From assembly GCA_947505245.1 (NCBI GenBank), contig CANNIZ010000005.1:90201-154200 (forward strand): a stretch of 64,000 bases of DNA, read 5' to 3'. This document shows positions 1 to 10,142 of the stretch, one piece after another. The notes beneath the pieces were generated by a model, which was not told where the DNA came from, ran no database searches, and worked only from the letters and a program-made list of their open reading frames with translations. The position numbers and the translations under genes are program-made. Each line of letters begins with the position of its first letter. Position 1 is the stretch's first letter. The stretch comes from Pseudomonadota bacterium (GTDB lineage Bacteria > Myxococcota_A > UBA796 > GCA-2862545).

Positions 1-105
1 CCGAGGCCAGGTGTCGGAAAGCCACCTCCCGTGGCGGGAGGCCGTGAATCGTGCCGGGTTCGGAGGGGCTCACGGCGGGATAGTACCGCTGACGGGAGAC
101 CAGAC

Positions 106-828
106 GTGCCGCGGATCGATCGAATCATCGCCCGCCACCTCGGATTGTCGCGTCAGGACGTCGCGTCGCGGTTCCGGAGCGGCCGCATCCTGGACGCGAA
201 CGGCGGCGTGCTCGCGGGCACTGAGAATCTCCCCGAGGATGCGCGCGTGGTGCTCGACGGCGCTCCGATTCAGCTGCAGCCGCACGTGCATCTGTTGTTG
301 CACAAGCCGACGGGTTGCGTGACCGCGCTGGTCGACGCCCTCCACCCGACGGTCGCTGAGCTCGTCACCGATGCGCCGTGTCCCCGCGACCTGCGCCCGA
401 TCGGTCGGCTCGACCTCGATACGAGTGGCCTGTTGCTCTGGACGACCGATGGCGCTCGGGTCCAGCGCTGGGCACACCCTCGGCGCGCCGTGAGCCGCAC
501 CTACCACGCTTCCCTCTCGCGGCCCTTCGACCGGGCGCCGGAGGGGCTCGTCCTGCGCGATGGCACCCAGCCGGACATCGTCGATCTACGCGTCCTCGAC
601 GCCGCCGAAGTCCATCCCGCGTTGTCGATCCCGCGTGACGGCGCGCAACTCGCCACCATCACGATTCGAACCGGCGCCTACCACGAGGTACGGCGGATCT
701 TCGCGGCGCTCGGCTCAGAGGTTGTCGGTCTGACGCGGGTGAGCTTCGGCCCGTTCGCCCTTCCGCGGGACCTTGCACCGGGAAGCTGGCTCGCGATCGA
801 CCTGCCCGCGGATCCGCCCGCTCAGTAG
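106..828 (+). CDS. rRNA pseudouridine synthase, RsuA/RluB/RluE/RluF family
   Basis: Converts a uridine in rRNA to pseudouridine in the cytoplasm. The 240-residue protein has an N-terminal S4-like RNA-binding part (about residues 1-60) and a catalytic domain with the family motif GRLDLDTSGLLL at residues 100-111; D103 is the expected catalytic aspartate. I chose GTG at 106 because GGGAG lies eight bases upstream and the family homology begins there. A GTG at 31 would add 25 residues that look unlike the family. The stop overlaps the convergent lipoprotein gene by seven bases. The family is clear; which rRNA position it modifies cannot be read from sequence. Confidence 0.9.
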   Translation: MPRIDRIIARHLGLSRQDVASRFRSGRILDANGGVLAGTENLPEDARVVLDGAPIQLQPHVHLLLHKPTGCVTALVDALHPTVAELVTDAPCPRDLRPIGRLDLDTSGLLLWTTDGARVQRWAHPRRAVSRTYHASLSRPFDRAPEGLVLRDGTQPDIVDLRVLDAAEVHPALSIPRDGAQLATITIRTGAYHEVRRIFAALGSEVVGLTRVSFGPFALPRDLAPGSWLAIDLPADPPAQ

Positions 829-1874
829 GAGGCGAGCGCGTACGGCGGGAGCAGGGTCTTGAGCACGCCGTCCGACGCCGCTGTACAGGTCGTCGGATCG
901 ACGGCGAGTAGCCCCGTGGGGGAAGCTGCGTTCGCGTAGTCCACCGACTGCGCGATCCACGCGAGCCCGTCTCCGCCGGCCGCCACCCCGGACAAGTAGT
1001 TCGGGATCGGCTCGCTCGCCGTTTGGGAGCCGTCTGACAGGTCGAGGCAGCGCACCGTGTGGTGCGAGAAGTCCATTGCCGCGGTGAGCACCACAGCGAA
1101 TCCCCCGACCACGGTGACGTCTCCGAGGTCCTCACCGAGAAGCGCCTCGGTTAGGAGGGGTGTGCCGAGCACGTCGTCGACGTGGAGGACGGTGAGGGCG
1201 CCGTCAGCCACGCCGTAGGTGCCGGTCCGGATGAGCAGCGCGTCGGCTGCGAGCTCATGCAGCGATGGGTTCGGGCCGACCTCCCACGAGGAGGTCGTCG
1301 CGAGCGTGCCGCAATCGATCTCGACGATCACGCCGGGCCCTGAAGGGGTCCACAGCGGGCCCTGCGTGTCGAGCTGCTGAAGGCCAACGAACAACCGGTC
1401 GCCGGCGTGAGCGAGGGAGGCCGCTTCGGGATTTGCGTCGTCCGCGAACGCGCTCAGGTCGATGCTGCCGGCCTCGCTCCCGTCCAAATCGAACACCGCG
1501 ATCCGAGGCTCCGCGAGCAGGCTAACGAACACCCGGCTCCCGCAGACCGCAGCATCCTGGGGATTCGAATCGCCGGGGATCGCGTACTCGGCGACGGGAG
1601 CAGACCAGTCGGGCGGAGCCCACGCGCGCACGCCGGCCGGGGGCGATCGGTCGATCTGCAGCACCAGTCCGTGGTCCGAAGTCACCACCGTGTCGCCCGA
1701 CGTCGCCACGATCGCGTCCCGGAGGGTTTGGCCCGTCAGGTCGACCGTCGCGAGCGCCCCGACCGAAAAGTCACTCGTCGCCACCACCAAACCGTGGTCT
1801 GGCGAGGTCTGGACGTCGTCGGTTTCGTGTGCGGAGCAGCCCGTCGGTGCGCAGCCAAGCAGCAAGAGGATCAT
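822..1874 (-). CDS. Beta-propeller lipoprotein beside a BtuB-like receptor
   Basis: Predicted cell-envelope lipoprotein of 350 residues. The start overlaps the stop of the upstream TonB-dependent receptor gene as ATGA, so the two are translationally coupled. The signal is very short (MILLLLGC, lipobox cysteine at residue 8). The rest has repeated short strand patterns such as NPQDAAVCGSRVFVSL and IAVFDLDG, typical of YncE-like beta-propellers. It sits downstream of a cobalamin riboswitch and receptor. By analogy with BtuG, the surface B12-binding propeller lipoprotein of Bacteroides, it may capture cobalamin. That role is inference from fold and context, not from a recognised family signature. 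Confidence 0.8.
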   Translation of the reverse strand: MILLLLGCAPTGCSAHETDDVQTSPDHGLVVATSDFSVGALATVDLTGQTLRDAIVATSGDTVVTSDHGLVLQIDRSPPAGVRAWAPPDWSAPVAEYAIPGDSNPQDAAVCGSRVFVSLLAEPRIAVFDLDGSEAGSIDLSAFADDANPEAASLAHAGDRLFVGLQQLDTQGPLWTPSGPGVIVEIDCGTLATTSSWEVGPNPSLHELAADALLIRTGTYGVADGALTVLHVDDVLGTPLLTEALLGEDLGDVTVVGGFAVVLTAAMDFSHHTVRCLDLSDGSQTASEPIPNYLSGVAAGGDGLAWIAQSVDYANAASPTGLLAVDPTTCTAASDGVLKTLLPPYALASY

Positions 1875-3790
1875 TGCGCGCTCCAGCGAACAGAGAACAT
1901 CACGGTGCGACCTGCCAGGGGAAAGCCCGAAAAATCGCTCACGGCGGCCGGAACGCTCGGCGACCCCGGATCGAGCGGATTCGCCGGTACGTCGGCGACG
2001 ATCCGATCGCCGAGGTCGAGCAGGTCGAGGCCGATGACCACGTCCGAGGGCAGCTCGTAGCGAACCGCGGCCCCATGCAGCACGCGAGCAGGTGTCGCGT
2101 ACCAATTGGTGGCATCCCAATAGTTCCCTGCGGTAGACGAAAACGTGTAGGTGAGTCGCCACGGTCCCGGCGTGATCGAGGCCGTCCCCGACAGGTCCCA
2201 CGCCGGGGTGCGAGGGAGCGCGTTGCCCGCGTATGCAGGTTCGCTCGACAAATTCGTCGACCACATACGCGTCGCGGAAGCGTTCAGGTCGATCAGCCCG
2301 TGGGTCCAACCCCCGGCGGCCTCAGTCCCGAGGATTCGGGCGTTCCCGAGGTTGCGAGCCTCGAACGTTCGCTGGCCTGTCTGGGCCCACACGATGAGGT
2401 CGGTGGCGTACGACCCGAACGAGGTCACGTCGCACCAGGCCTCGTCACCACGCCATACGACGCCAAGATCGGCCGACCGCCCGCGCTCTGGAAGCAACTC
2501 CGGGTTTCCGAGGAGGTCTCCGTGGTCGCCGAACAGCTCGAGGGTGTCTGGCGCGCGCAGGTAGCTCCCCGCGGTCGCTCGGATCGCAGCCTTGCCGAGC
2601 CGGTACCGCACACCAACGCGCGGATCGACCGACCCCACCGGCGCTCGCGCGGCCCCGCTCGTCGCGACGAAAGCCGCGCCCTGAAGGGCAGGGGAAACAA
2701 GCCAGCGACCGCGCGACAGATCAGCGCCGAGCGCGCCGGCGGCGCCAAGTCGACCCGCCTGATCGGTCAGGGAGTCTCCCAACCGCGACGCGGACGTGAA
2801 GTGGTCCTCGCGCAGCTCCAGCACCGCGCGAAAGGCGGTCGAAGCCGACGTCACGACCGCGACGTCTGCGTGCACGCCGGAGGAGCGCGTGTTCGACTCG
2901 GTCCACTGAGCCGACAGCCCAACCTCACCGCCGCGATCGTCGAGCGACTCCCGCCGCGCCACGCTCCACACGCGCGTCCGGAGCGAATGGTCGGGTGTGC
3001 CGGCGGTGGCGGTCACAACACCCATGCCGCGGGCCGTGGTGAGGCGCGCGTCCGTAGTTCCGGCTCCGCTGTGCCCAGGGAGCCCCTCGGTTCGGGACAG
3101 CCCGGACGCAAGGAACGTAAAACGCCCATGCTGAGCTCGATAAAGACCGGACAGCTGCGCCTTGTCGTTGTTCGCACGTCTGCGAATGGCGTCGTCACCC
3201 GCGTCGTAGAGCGTGCCGTTGTCGTCGTACCAGGCGTAGTCGCCACGTGTGCCAAATGCGTCTGCCACGAACAGCTGGTCCCAGCGCTTTCCGGTCGTGG
3301 CTTTGGCAGCGGACAGGCGCGTCGTGAAGTGTGATCCCAGCGCGATCGAGGCGGTCGTCGCTGGTGCCCCGGTCACGAGGTCCACCACCCCGCCCATCGG
3401 CGAGGCCCCGAGCGCGAAGGGCGCGTTCCCACGCCAGACTTCGACGCGCGACAAGCCCGCGAGCGGGATCTCGGAAAGGTTCGTCGCGGACCCGTCCGGG
3501 TTCAGCGGCACCCCATCCAACGCGACCATCGGTTGGCGCACCGACGATCCGCGGATCGATACGGACGACCAGTCGCCGAGCCCGCCGAGCCGCTGCACAT
3601 GCGCTCCCGGTGCGCGATCGACGAGCGTCGACACATCAGCCCCAGCTGGCAGCGTGTCGTCGACGAGGAGGACGGTCACAGCGGCCGAAACTGCGAGCGG
3701 ATCAGGACCTTGGGGCGAGGGGACGACGATCGTGTCGATCGGGTCGTCACCCGCCCATGCGAGCGATGGTGCGAGCAGGAAAATCAGCAC
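1871..3790 (-). CDS. btuB: TonB-dependent outer-membrane receptor, BtuB-like (probable cobalamin transporter)
   Basis: A 639-residue outer-membrane receptor. GTG start, then signal peptide ending LAWA with cleavage before GDD. Immediately after comes DTIVV, nearly the TonB box of BtuB (DTLVV). The plug domain spans roughly residues 25-140 and contains the typical SIRGSS and VEVWRGNAPFALG segments; the remainder is the 22-strand-barrel region. A cobalamin riboswitch precedes the gene, which strongly suggests B12 or another corrinoid as cargo. A propeller lipoprotein gene follows with a four-base overlap. No BtuCDF genes are in the window. The C-terminus is WSAQ rather than the usual aromatic residue. 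Confidence 0.9.
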   Translation of the reverse strand: MLIFLLAPSLAWAGDDPIDTIVVPSPQGPDPLAVSAAVTVLLVDDTLPAGADVSTLVDRAPGAHVQRLGGLGDWSSVSIRGSSVRQPMVALDGVPLNPDGSATNLSEIPLAGLSRVEVWRGNAPFALGASPMGGVVDLVTGAPATTASIALGSHFTTRLSAAKATTGKRWDQLFVADAFGTRGDYAWYDDNGTLYDAGDDAIRRRANNDKAQLSGLYRAQHGRFTFLASGLSRTEGLPGHSGAGTTDARLTTARGMGVVTATAGTPDHSLRTRVWSVARRESLDDRGGEVGLSAQWTESNTRSSGVHADVAVVTSASTAFRAVLELREDHFTSASRLGDSLTDQAGRLGAAGALGADLSRGRWLVSPALQGAAFVATSGAARAPVGSVDPRVGVRYRLGKAAIRATAGSYLRAPDTLELFGDHGDLLGNPELLPERGRSADLGVVWRGDEAWCDVTSFGSYATDLIVWAQTGQRTFEARNLGNARILGTEAAGGWTHGLIDLNASATRMWSTNLSSEPAYAGNALPRTPAWDLSGTASITPGPWRLTYTFSSTAGNYWDATNWYATPARVLHGAAVRYELPSDVVIGLDLLDLGDRIVADVPANPLDPGSPSVPAAVSDFSGFPLAGRTVMFSVRWSAQ

Positions 3791-3825
3791 GGAGCTTCCC
3801 TCTGAAGCAGTGCAAGGGGGTTCCG

Positions 3826-4016
3826 CGAGGACCGGTCTCCTGGCTCCCGGATCTACCGATCACCGAGGCCTTCCCAGGTCGTCACCCAGCCCGCAATAAG
3901 CATGCAAGCGAAGCAAGTTCCCAGTGGCGTGTTCTCGATGACCGTTCCCGGTCACAGTGGCAGGGGCCACGCCGGATTCACACCGGCTTCCCGATCGTCC
4001 TCACGGGCGAAGTGTT
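3826..4016 (-). promoter_or_regulatory. Cobalamin (adenosylcobalamin-type) riboswitch
   Basis: Read on the minus strand, the leader carries the hallmarks of the class in order: GGGAAGCCGGTG with AATCC (about 4000-3975), the GCCACTGTGA-like core (about 3963-3950), CCACTGGGAA, TGGGAAGGC, and the B12 box GAGCCAGGAGACCGGTCC at about 3847-3829. It ends about 36 bases before the GTG of the receptor gene. B12 binding normally represses such operons. With no obvious U-tract terminator before the start, control of translation initiation is the likelier mode. Confidence 0.95.
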
Positions 4017-4094
4017 CGAAGAGCAAGCCCACCTTTATCCACGACGTCCCGAACGGTCGAGGTGGGCCACTGCGATCCGGTCGGATCGGTTTCC

Positions 4095-4121
4095 TTGACA
4101 CCTCCGACCCGCCCGCATAAG
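4095..4121 (+). promoter_or_regulatory. Probable sigma70-type promoter for the ribosomal cluster
   Basis: A perfect TTGACA (4095-4100) is followed after 15 bases by CATAAG (4116-4121), about 65 bases before rpsL. It lies between the divergent riboswitch leader and rpsL, where a promoter for the long ribosomal cluster is expected. The spacer is short for sigma70 and the -10 match is partial. Confidence 0.5.
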
Positions 4122-4185
4122 CAGCGGGCTCCCTTCCCTACGACTCACGCGTAGGGTCGTCGCCTCGAAAGGAACATCAGGACCA

Positions 4186-4560
4186 ATGCCGACCATCAGC
4201 CAACTCGTCCGAAAGGGTCGTTCCAGCGTCCGTCGCAAGTCGACGGCGCCGGCGCTCAAAGGCAGCCCCCAGAAGCGCGGTGTGTGCACTCGTGTGTACG
4301 CCACAACGCCCAAGAAGCCGAACTCGGCGCTCCGAAAGGTCGCGCGTGTGCGTCTTACGAACGGAATGGAGGTCACCTCCTATATTCCGGGCGAAGGCCA
4401 CAATCTGCAGGAGCACAACTCGGTGCTCATCCGTGGTGGTCGCGTGAAGGACCTCCCCGGTGTTCGTTACCACATCATTCGCGGCACCCTCGACAGCACC
4501 GGCGTGAATGATCGTCGCCAGGGCCGTTCGAAGTACGGCGCCAAGCGTCCCAAGAAGTAG
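4186..4560 (+). CDS. rpsL: 30S ribosomal protein S12
   Basis: Decoding-site protein of the small subunit, full length at 124 residues. It carries the universally conserved [11 protein letters not shown] segment (residues 42-52) and the [10 protein letters not shown] loop. Both loops that mutate to streptomycin resistance appear wild type, with lysine at the usual positions. It is the first gene of the ribosomal cluster; rpsG follows 11 bases later. Upstream are a candidate promoter and an AAGGA-containing leader. Confidence 0.98.
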   Translation: MPTISQLVRKGRSSVRRKSTAPALKGSPQKRGVCTRVYATTPKKPNSALRKVARVRLTNGMEVTSYIPGEGHNLQEHNSVLIRGGRVKDLPGVRYHIIRGTLDSTGVNDRRQGRSKYGAKRPKK

Positions 4561-4571
4561 AAGGAACACCG

Positions 4572-5042
4572 ATGCCTCGTCGCCGTGAAGTACCCAAGCG
4601 CCGCATTCCTGCGGACCCCAAATTCAACGACGTGTCCGTCACGAAGTTCATGAATTGTCTCATGTCGGAAGGCAAGAAGGCAATCGCTGAGCAGATCGTG
4701 TACGGCGCGCTCGACGTCATCGTCGACCGCACGCGCGAAGATCCTATTCGCGTGTTCAAGCAGGCCGTCGAGAATTGCGAGCCTCTCGTCGAGGTCAAGT
4801 CTCGCCGCGTCGGCGGCTCCACCTACCAGGTCCCCGTCGAAGTTCGTCCTGAACGTCGTCAGGCCCTGGCGATGCGTTGGCTGATTCAGCACGCGCGTCT
4901 CCGCGGTGGAAAGTCGATGCGCGAGAAGCTCGCCAACGAATTGATCGAGGCCTCGCACATGCGTGGCGGCGCGATCAAGAAGAAGGAAGACGTGCATCGC
5001 ATGGCCGAAGCCAACAAGGCCTTCGCGCACTACCGCTGGTAG
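4572..5042 (+). CDS. rpsG: 30S ribosomal protein S7
   Basis: Nucleates assembly of the 30S head and contacts the E site. Normal length (156 residues), starting [10 protein letters not shown] and ending with the basic, aromatic tail typical of S7. AAGGAA precedes the ATG. In most bacteria fusA (EF-G) follows rpsG. Here a 262-base non-coding spacer follows and then tuf, so fusA has been lost from this position. Confidence 0.98.
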   Translation: MPRRREVPKRRIPADPKFNDVSVTKFMNCLMSEGKKAIAEQIVYGALDVIVDRTREDPIRVFKQAVENCEPLVEVKSRRVGGSTYQVPVEVRPERRQALAMRWLIQHARLRGGKSMREKLANELIEASHMRGGAIKKKEDVHRMAEANKAFAHYRW

Positions 5043-5051
5043 TTCTTTCCT

Positions 5052-5104
5052 GACGTCGCCGCTGCTTAGCAGTCGGCGTCGCTCGTCCGTTTCGTTCTTT
5101 TTTT
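5052..5104 (+). terminator. Possible terminator or attenuator in the rpsG-tuf spacer
   Basis: An imperfect hairpin with GACG/CGTC and CTGC/GCAG arms (5052-5080) is followed about 17 bases later by seven T residues (5098-5104). The gap between stem and T-run is long for a classical Rho-independent terminator, so partial attenuation is more likely than full stop. The rest of the 5043-5304 spacer holds a second weak hairpin near 5140-5165 and no ORF I would support. Confidence 0.3.
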
Positions 5105-5304
5105 ACTACCCCGGTGCGGAGGGATTCGCACCAGCAGGCACTCCCAACCCTGGCGGGTTTCTCGCCACAGGTTAATGGGGGCCGCCTTCGCAAGGCAGGA
5201 TCGCGATCGTCGCCTTCACCACCTTGCGCTTCTTCCGGGCCTCAAAGCCCGTCCGTTTCACCCGTCTCGACGTTCGTCGAGCTTCGAATCAACTGGAGTC
5301 GCCC

Positions 5305-6495
<1,191 letters not shown>

Positions 6496-6498
6496 CGC

Positions 6499-6816
6499 AT
6501 GGCAACCAGCACCAACAAGATTCGCATTCGCCTGAAGGCGTATGACCACAAGCTGCTCGACAAGTCTGCACGAGAGATCGTGGAGACTGCGCGCCGCACG
6601 GGCGTCGACATTCGCGGCCCGTTCCCGCTCCCCACCACCATCAATCGATGGACGGTGTTGCGCGGGCCCCACGTGGACAAGAAGTCCCGTGAGCAGTTTG
6701 AGCGCCGTACGCATCGCCGCTTGTTGGACATCATGGAGCCGACCCAGGCAACTGTGGACGCCCTCATGAAGCTCGACCTTTCCGCCGGCGTTCACGTCGA
6801 GATCAAGCTCAGCTGA
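6499..6816 (+). CDS. rpsJ: 30S ribosomal protein S10
   Basis: Small-subunit head protein, also the NusE transcription-antitermination factor. 105 residues with the typical [14 protein letters not shown] start and a GPFPLPT loop. It is followed after only 76 bases by rplD. rplC (L3), normally between them, is absent from this position, and the spacer is too short to hold it. Confidence 0.98.
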   Translation: MATSTNKIRIRLKAYDHKLLDKSAREIVETARRTGVDIRGPFPLPTTINRWTVLRGPHVDKKSREQFERRTHRRLLDIMEPTQATVDALMKLDLSAGVHVEIKLS

Positions 6817-6892
6817 TTCGTTCTCTCGCGTGCTGCGGGGCACTGCTTCGCGGCACGCCGGGCGACTATCCGCCCTTTCACAAGGTTCACCG

Positions 6893-7519
6893 ATGCCTAC
6901 CGTGACAATCTACAACCAGAACCGTGAAAAGCTGGGCGAGCTCAGCCTTTCCGATGCGGTTTTCGGCGCAGAGGTGCGCGAGCACCTGTTCTATGCGCTC
7001 GTTCGCTATCAACTCGCCAAGCGCCGCCAGGGCACGCACAGCACCAAGACCAGGTCTGAAGTCGCTGGTGGCGGCAAGAAGCCTTGGAAGCAGAAGGGTA
7101 CGGGGCGGGCCCGCCAGGGCACGATCCGCGCTCCTCAGTGGCGCGGCGGCGGTGTCGTGTTCGGCCCCAAGCCGCGCGACTACGGCTTCAAGCTGAATAA
7201 GAAGGTTCGTGCGACCGCTCTATGCGGCGCCCTGTCCCGTCGCGTGCAGGAGAGCGCTCTGGTCGTCCTCGACGATCTGAAGCTCCCCTCCATCAAGACG
7301 AAGCAGGTCGTCGAGCTGATGTCGCGGTTCGAACTGGGGGAGGCGCTCGTCGTCATCTCCGGTCAGGACGACGTCCTCGCTCGTTCGGCGCGCAATCTTC
7401 AGAACGTGACGGTGCTGCCGGTCGAGGGTTTGAACGTCTATGACGTGCTGAACCACAAGCACCTCGTCATGACCCGCGGTGCTATCGAAGCGGTGACCGC
7501 GCGACTCGGAGGTGCGTGA
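6893..7519 (+). CDS. rplD: 50S ribosomal protein L4
   Basis: Large-subunit protein whose loop lines the exit tunnel. In some bacteria it also represses its own operon. 208 residues; the conserved tunnel-loop segment [14 protein letters not shown] is present around residues 61-74. The ATG at 6893 matches the family start; an upstream in-frame start at 6830 would add a non-homologous leader. The stop overlaps the rplW start as ATGA, implying coupled translation. Confidence 0.97.
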   Translation: MPTVTIYNQNREKLGELSLSDAVFGAEVREHLFYALVRYQLAKRRQGTHSTKTRSEVAGGGKKPWKQKGTGRARQGTIRAPQWRGGGVVFGPKPRDYGFKLNKKVRATALCGALSRRVQESALVVLDDLKLPSIKTKQVVELMSRFELGEALVVISGQDDVLARSARNLQNVTVLPVEGLNVYDVLNHKHLVMTRGAIEAVTARLGGA

Positions 7520-7833
7520 TGGAAATGAAGGACACGCTGGTACGTCCGATCATCACGGAAAAGTCCACGAACGACCTCGGCAGCGATCGCACCTATGCGT
7601 TCGAGGTCGGGCTCGAGGCCAACAAGGCTGACATCAAGCGGGCGATCGAGACGTATTACGGGGTCCAGGTGGACGCCGTCCGTACGCTCGTGGTTCGCGG
7701 GAAGATCAAGCGCGCCGGCCGGTATTCTGGCAAGCGCAGCAACTGGAAGAAGGCCTACGTCACGTTGGCTCAAGGGCAGTCGATCAACCTATTCACGTCT
7801 TCGGCTTCGGCCGCGGACCGGAAGCAGGGGTAA
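7519..7833 (+). CDS. rplW: 50S ribosomal protein L23
   Basis: Tunnel-exit protein that docks trigger factor and SRP. 104 residues, beginning [16 protein letters not shown], the family signature. The ATG at 7519 overlaps the rplD stop; a GTG three bases upstream and an ATG two codons downstream are alternatives. The C-terminal eight or so residues (SASAADRKQG) are an Ala/Ser-rich extra tail. rplB follows after three bases. Confidence 0.96.
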   Translation: MEMKDTLVRPIITEKSTNDLGSDRTYAFEVGLEANKADIKRAIETYYGVQVDAVRTLVVRGKIKRAGRYSGKRSNWKKAYVTLAQGQSINLFTSSASAADRKQG

Positions 7834-7836
7834 ACC

Positions 7837-8664
7837 ATGGGCGTCAAGGGATTCAAGCCGACGTCCGCAGGCGTTCGCTTCACGACCGTCTCCGATTTCG
7901 GTGAGATCACGGCTTCGGAGCCCGAGCGCTCCCTCGTCGTGTCGATCAGCCGAAAGGGTGGTCGCAACAACAACGGTCGCATTACGTGTCGTCACCACGG
8001 TGGCGGGCACAAGCGTCGTTACCGCCTGATCGATTTCCGGCGCGACAAGTTCGATGTGCCTGGCACGGTCGCGACGATCGAGTACGATCCGAACCGGTCC
8101 GCTCGCATCGCGCTCATCCACTACGCGGATGGCGAGAAGCGCTACATTCTGCACCCCGTCGGGCTCTCGGTCGGTGACACGATCGTGACCGCGGACGGAG
8201 CAGACATCAAGCCGGGCAATTGTCTCAAGCTTGAGGCGATCCCGCTCGGTACGTTCGTACACAACATCGAGCTCACGTCGGGTCGCGGCGGCCAGCTGTG
8301 TCGGTCGGCTGGTAGCTATGCGCAGGTCATGGCGAAGGAGTCCAGCTACGTGCTGCTTCGCCTCCCGTCCGGCGAGCTTCGCAAGGTCTGGGGTCTGCAC
8401 CGCGCCACAATCGGCCAGGTCGGCAACACGGACCATGAAAACCGCGTGATCGGCAAGGCCGGTCGTTCCCGGTGGCTCGGCGTTCGCCCGACCGTCCGCG
8501 GTACCGCGATGAACCCGGTCGACCATCCGCACGGCGGTGGTGAAGGTCGCGCGAAGGGGCGTCACCCGGTTACGCCGTGGGGCCAGTACACCAAAGGCTA
8601 CCGTACGCGCGACAAAAAGAAAGTTTCTTCCCGCTTCATCGTGAAGCGCCGCTACTCCAAGTAA
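7837..8664 (+). CDS. rplB: 50S ribosomal protein L2
   Basis: Required for subunit association and peptidyl-transferase centre structure. Full length at 275 residues, with the conserved [20 protein letters not shown] block near residues 42-61 and the [13 protein letters not shown] motif near 226-238 containing the essential histidine. Rather than the usual immediate junction with rpsS, a 101-base repeat-bearing spacer follows. Confidence 0.98.
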   Translation: MGVKGFKPTSAGVRFTTVSDFGEITASEPERSLVVSISRKGGRNNNGRITCRHHGGGHKRRYRLIDFRRDKFDVPGTVATIEYDPNRSARIALIHYADGEKRYILHPVGLSVGDTIVTADGADIKPGNCLKLEAIPLGTFVHNIELTSGRGGQLCRSAGSYAQVMAKESSYVLLRLPSGELRKVWGLHRATIGQVGNTDHENRVIGKAGRSRWLGVRPTVRGTAMNPVDHPHGGGEGRAKGRHPVTPWGQYTKGYRTRDKKKVSSRFIVKRRYSK

Positions 8665-8685
8665 CTACGCCGCTTCGGCGGCTAC

Positions 8686-8749
8686 CCGTTGTGGGGCTCA
8701 ACCCCGCCGTTGTGGGGCTCAACCCCGCGGCTGTCGGGGCTTCACTCCG
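8686..8749 (+). repeat. Two exact tandem 21-bp hairpin units plus a degenerate third, in the rplB-rpsS spacer
   Basis: The 21-base unit at 8686-8706, with core TTGTGGGGCTCAACCCC, is repeated without a gap and without mismatch at 8707-8727. A decayed copy follows at about 8728-8749. Each unit can fold as GGGG-loop-CCCC. A separate GCCGC-TTC-GGCGGC hairpin lies just upstream (8669-8682). All of it sits between rplB and the rpsS ribosome-binding site, so it lies in the polycistronic mRNA. Confidence 0.9.
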
Positions 8750-8765
8750 CGGACCAGGAAAGCAC

Positions 8766-9053
8766 ATGGCACGTTCCGTAAAGAAAGGACCATTCGTCGA
8801 ACCGAGTCTCCGCGCCAAAATCGTGGCGGCTCGTGACGGCGGCCCGGCCCGGGTCATTAAGACCTGGAGCCGTCGCTCGACGGTCATCCCCGAGATGATC
8901 GGCCTCACCATCGCCGTTCACAACGGCAAGCAGTTCGTTCCCGTCTATGTGACGGAACAGATGATTAGTCACAAGCTCGGGGAGTTCGCACCGACCCGTA
9001 CCTTCCGTGGCCATGCGGCCGACCGGAAGGCCAAAGTCGCGGCGAAGACTTAG
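8766..9053 (+). CDS. rpsS: 30S ribosomal protein S19
   Basis: Small-subunit head protein, partner of S13. 95 residues starting [12 protein letters not shown], with the conserved [18 protein letters not shown] block around residues 39-56. AGGAAAG precedes the ATG at 8766. The preceding leader contains the tandem hairpin repeats described separately. rplV follows after eight bases. Confidence 0.97.
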   Translation: MARSVKKGPFVEPSLRAKIVAARDGGPARVIKTWSRRSTVIPEMIGLTIAVHNGKQFVPVYVTEQMISHKLGEFAPTRTFRGHAADRKAKVAAKT

Positions 9054-9061
9054 GAGTCCCT

Positions 9062-9412
9062 ATGGAGAGCCGCGCTATTGCCAGGTTCGTTCGCGTTTCG
9101 GCCCGCAAGGCCCGCCTTGTTGCGGACCTCGTCCGTGGTCGTGATGTGCCTCAGGCCATCGAGATCCTCTCGTTTGCCGATCAAAAGACCGCGCCGTTGA
9201 TCCGGAAGCTGGTCGAGTCTGCTGTCGCAAATGCCGAGCAGGCTGCCGAGCGTTCGTCTGAGGCGCTCGACATCGACGCGCTTGTCATTCGTACGATCAC
9301 GGTCGACGCGGGGCCGACGCTGCGTCGGTTCAGGCCTCGCGCTCAGGGCCGCGCGACGCGCGTGCTCAAGAAGACCAGCCACATCACCGTCGTCCTCTCT
9401 TCGGGAGCTTGA
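9062..9412 (+). CDS. rplV: 50S ribosomal protein L22
   Basis: Exit-tunnel constriction protein; its beta-hairpin affects macrolide binding. 116 residues, with the N-terminal [17 protein letters not shown] segment and the C-terminal hairpin region [19 protein letters not shown]. Length and motifs are normal. rpsC begins two bases after the stop codon. Confidence 0.97.
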   Translation: MESRAIARFVRVSARKARLVADLVRGRDVPQAIEILSFADQKTAPLIRKLVESAVANAEQAAERSSEALDIDALVIRTITVDAGPTLRRFRPRAQGRATRVLKKTSHITVVLSSGA

Positions 9413-9413
9413 G

Positions 9414-10061
9414 ATGGGTCAGAAGGTTCATCCGATCGGCTTTCGTGTTGGAATCACGAACGGTTGGGACAGCAAGTGGTTCGCGGAGAAGGACTACGGT
9501 CGGTTCGTCGCCGAAGACATGAAGATCCGCGCGTTCGTCCGCAAGCAGCTCGCTTCGGCTGGCGTTTCAAGGATCCTTATCGAGCGCGCCGCCAACAAGG
9601 CGAAGGTCTATGTGCACGCGGCCAAGCCGGGGATCATCCTCGGCAAGCGCGCCACCGGGCTCGATGCGCTCCGCGCCGAGCTTCAGAAGATCACGGGCAC
9701 GGAAGTGTACGTGAACATCATCGAAGTTCGAAAGGTCGAGACCGAGGCGTACCTGGTGGCCGAGAACATCGCCGCCCAGCTCGTCAAGCGGGTCAGCTTC
9801 CGTCGCGCGATGAAGAAGGCGATTCAGCAGTCGCGTCGTGCGGGTGCCAAGGGCATCAAGGTGATGTGCACCGGTCGCCTCGGCGGGGCAGAGATGTCGC
9901 GCCAGGAATGGTACCGCGAAGGTCGCGTTCCTCTGCACACGCTGCGTGCCGACATCGACTACGGCCTGTGCGAAGCCAACACGACCTATGGCACCATCGG
10001 CGTTAAGGTCTGGATCTTCAAGGGTGAGAAGCTCACCGCCGAAGAAGCCAAGCAGTTCTGA
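9414..10061 (+). CDS. rpsC: 30S ribosomal protein S3
   Basis: mRNA-entry protein with helicase activity. 215 residues, starting [14 protein letters not shown], then a KH domain and the C-terminal S3 domain. In the KH loop the usual GKKG (GXXG) reads GKRA (within [16 protein letters not shown], near residue 78), so the second glycine is lost; the rest is normal. I took ATG 9414 directly after the rplV stop. A longer in-frame reading into rplV is not homologous. Confidence 0.97.
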   Translation: MGQKVHPIGFRVGITNGWDSKWFAEKDYGRFVAEDMKIRAFVRKQLASAGVSRILIERAANKAKVYVHAAKPGIILGKRATGLDALRAELQKITGTEVYVNIIEVRKVETEAYLVAENIAAQLVKRVSFRRAMKKAIQQSRRAGAKGIKVMCTGRLGGAEMSRQEWYREGRVPLHTLRADIDYGLCEANTTYGTIGVKVWIFKGEKLTAEEAKQF

Positions 10062-10072
10062 CAGTTCCGGTA

Positions 10073-10119
10073 ACTACGCCGCTTTCAGCGGCCGCGCGTT
10101 TGCGTCGCTTCGCTCACGC
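10073..10119 (+). repeat. Hairpin spacer element between rpsC and rplP
   Basis: Contains ACGCCGC-TTTCA-GCGGC followed by CGCGCGT and CTTCGCTCACG. The same ordered pieces occur in the rplE-rpsH spacer (12748-12803), and the hairpin alone occurs after rplB (8669-8682). It looks like a dispersed, related spacer module inside the ribosomal cluster. Confidence 0.6.
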
Positions 10120-10142
10120 AGCTTGCACCTAGGAAAAGCAAC

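Noticed and set aside
1..105. Possible RNA element or gene end at the left edge
   Set aside because: GGGAGG-type inverted bits are visible but no cloverleaf, riboswitch core or coding frame could be supported.
8686..8749. CRISPR array from tandem repeats
   Set aside because: Units abut without spacers, there are only two to three copies, and no cas genes are present.
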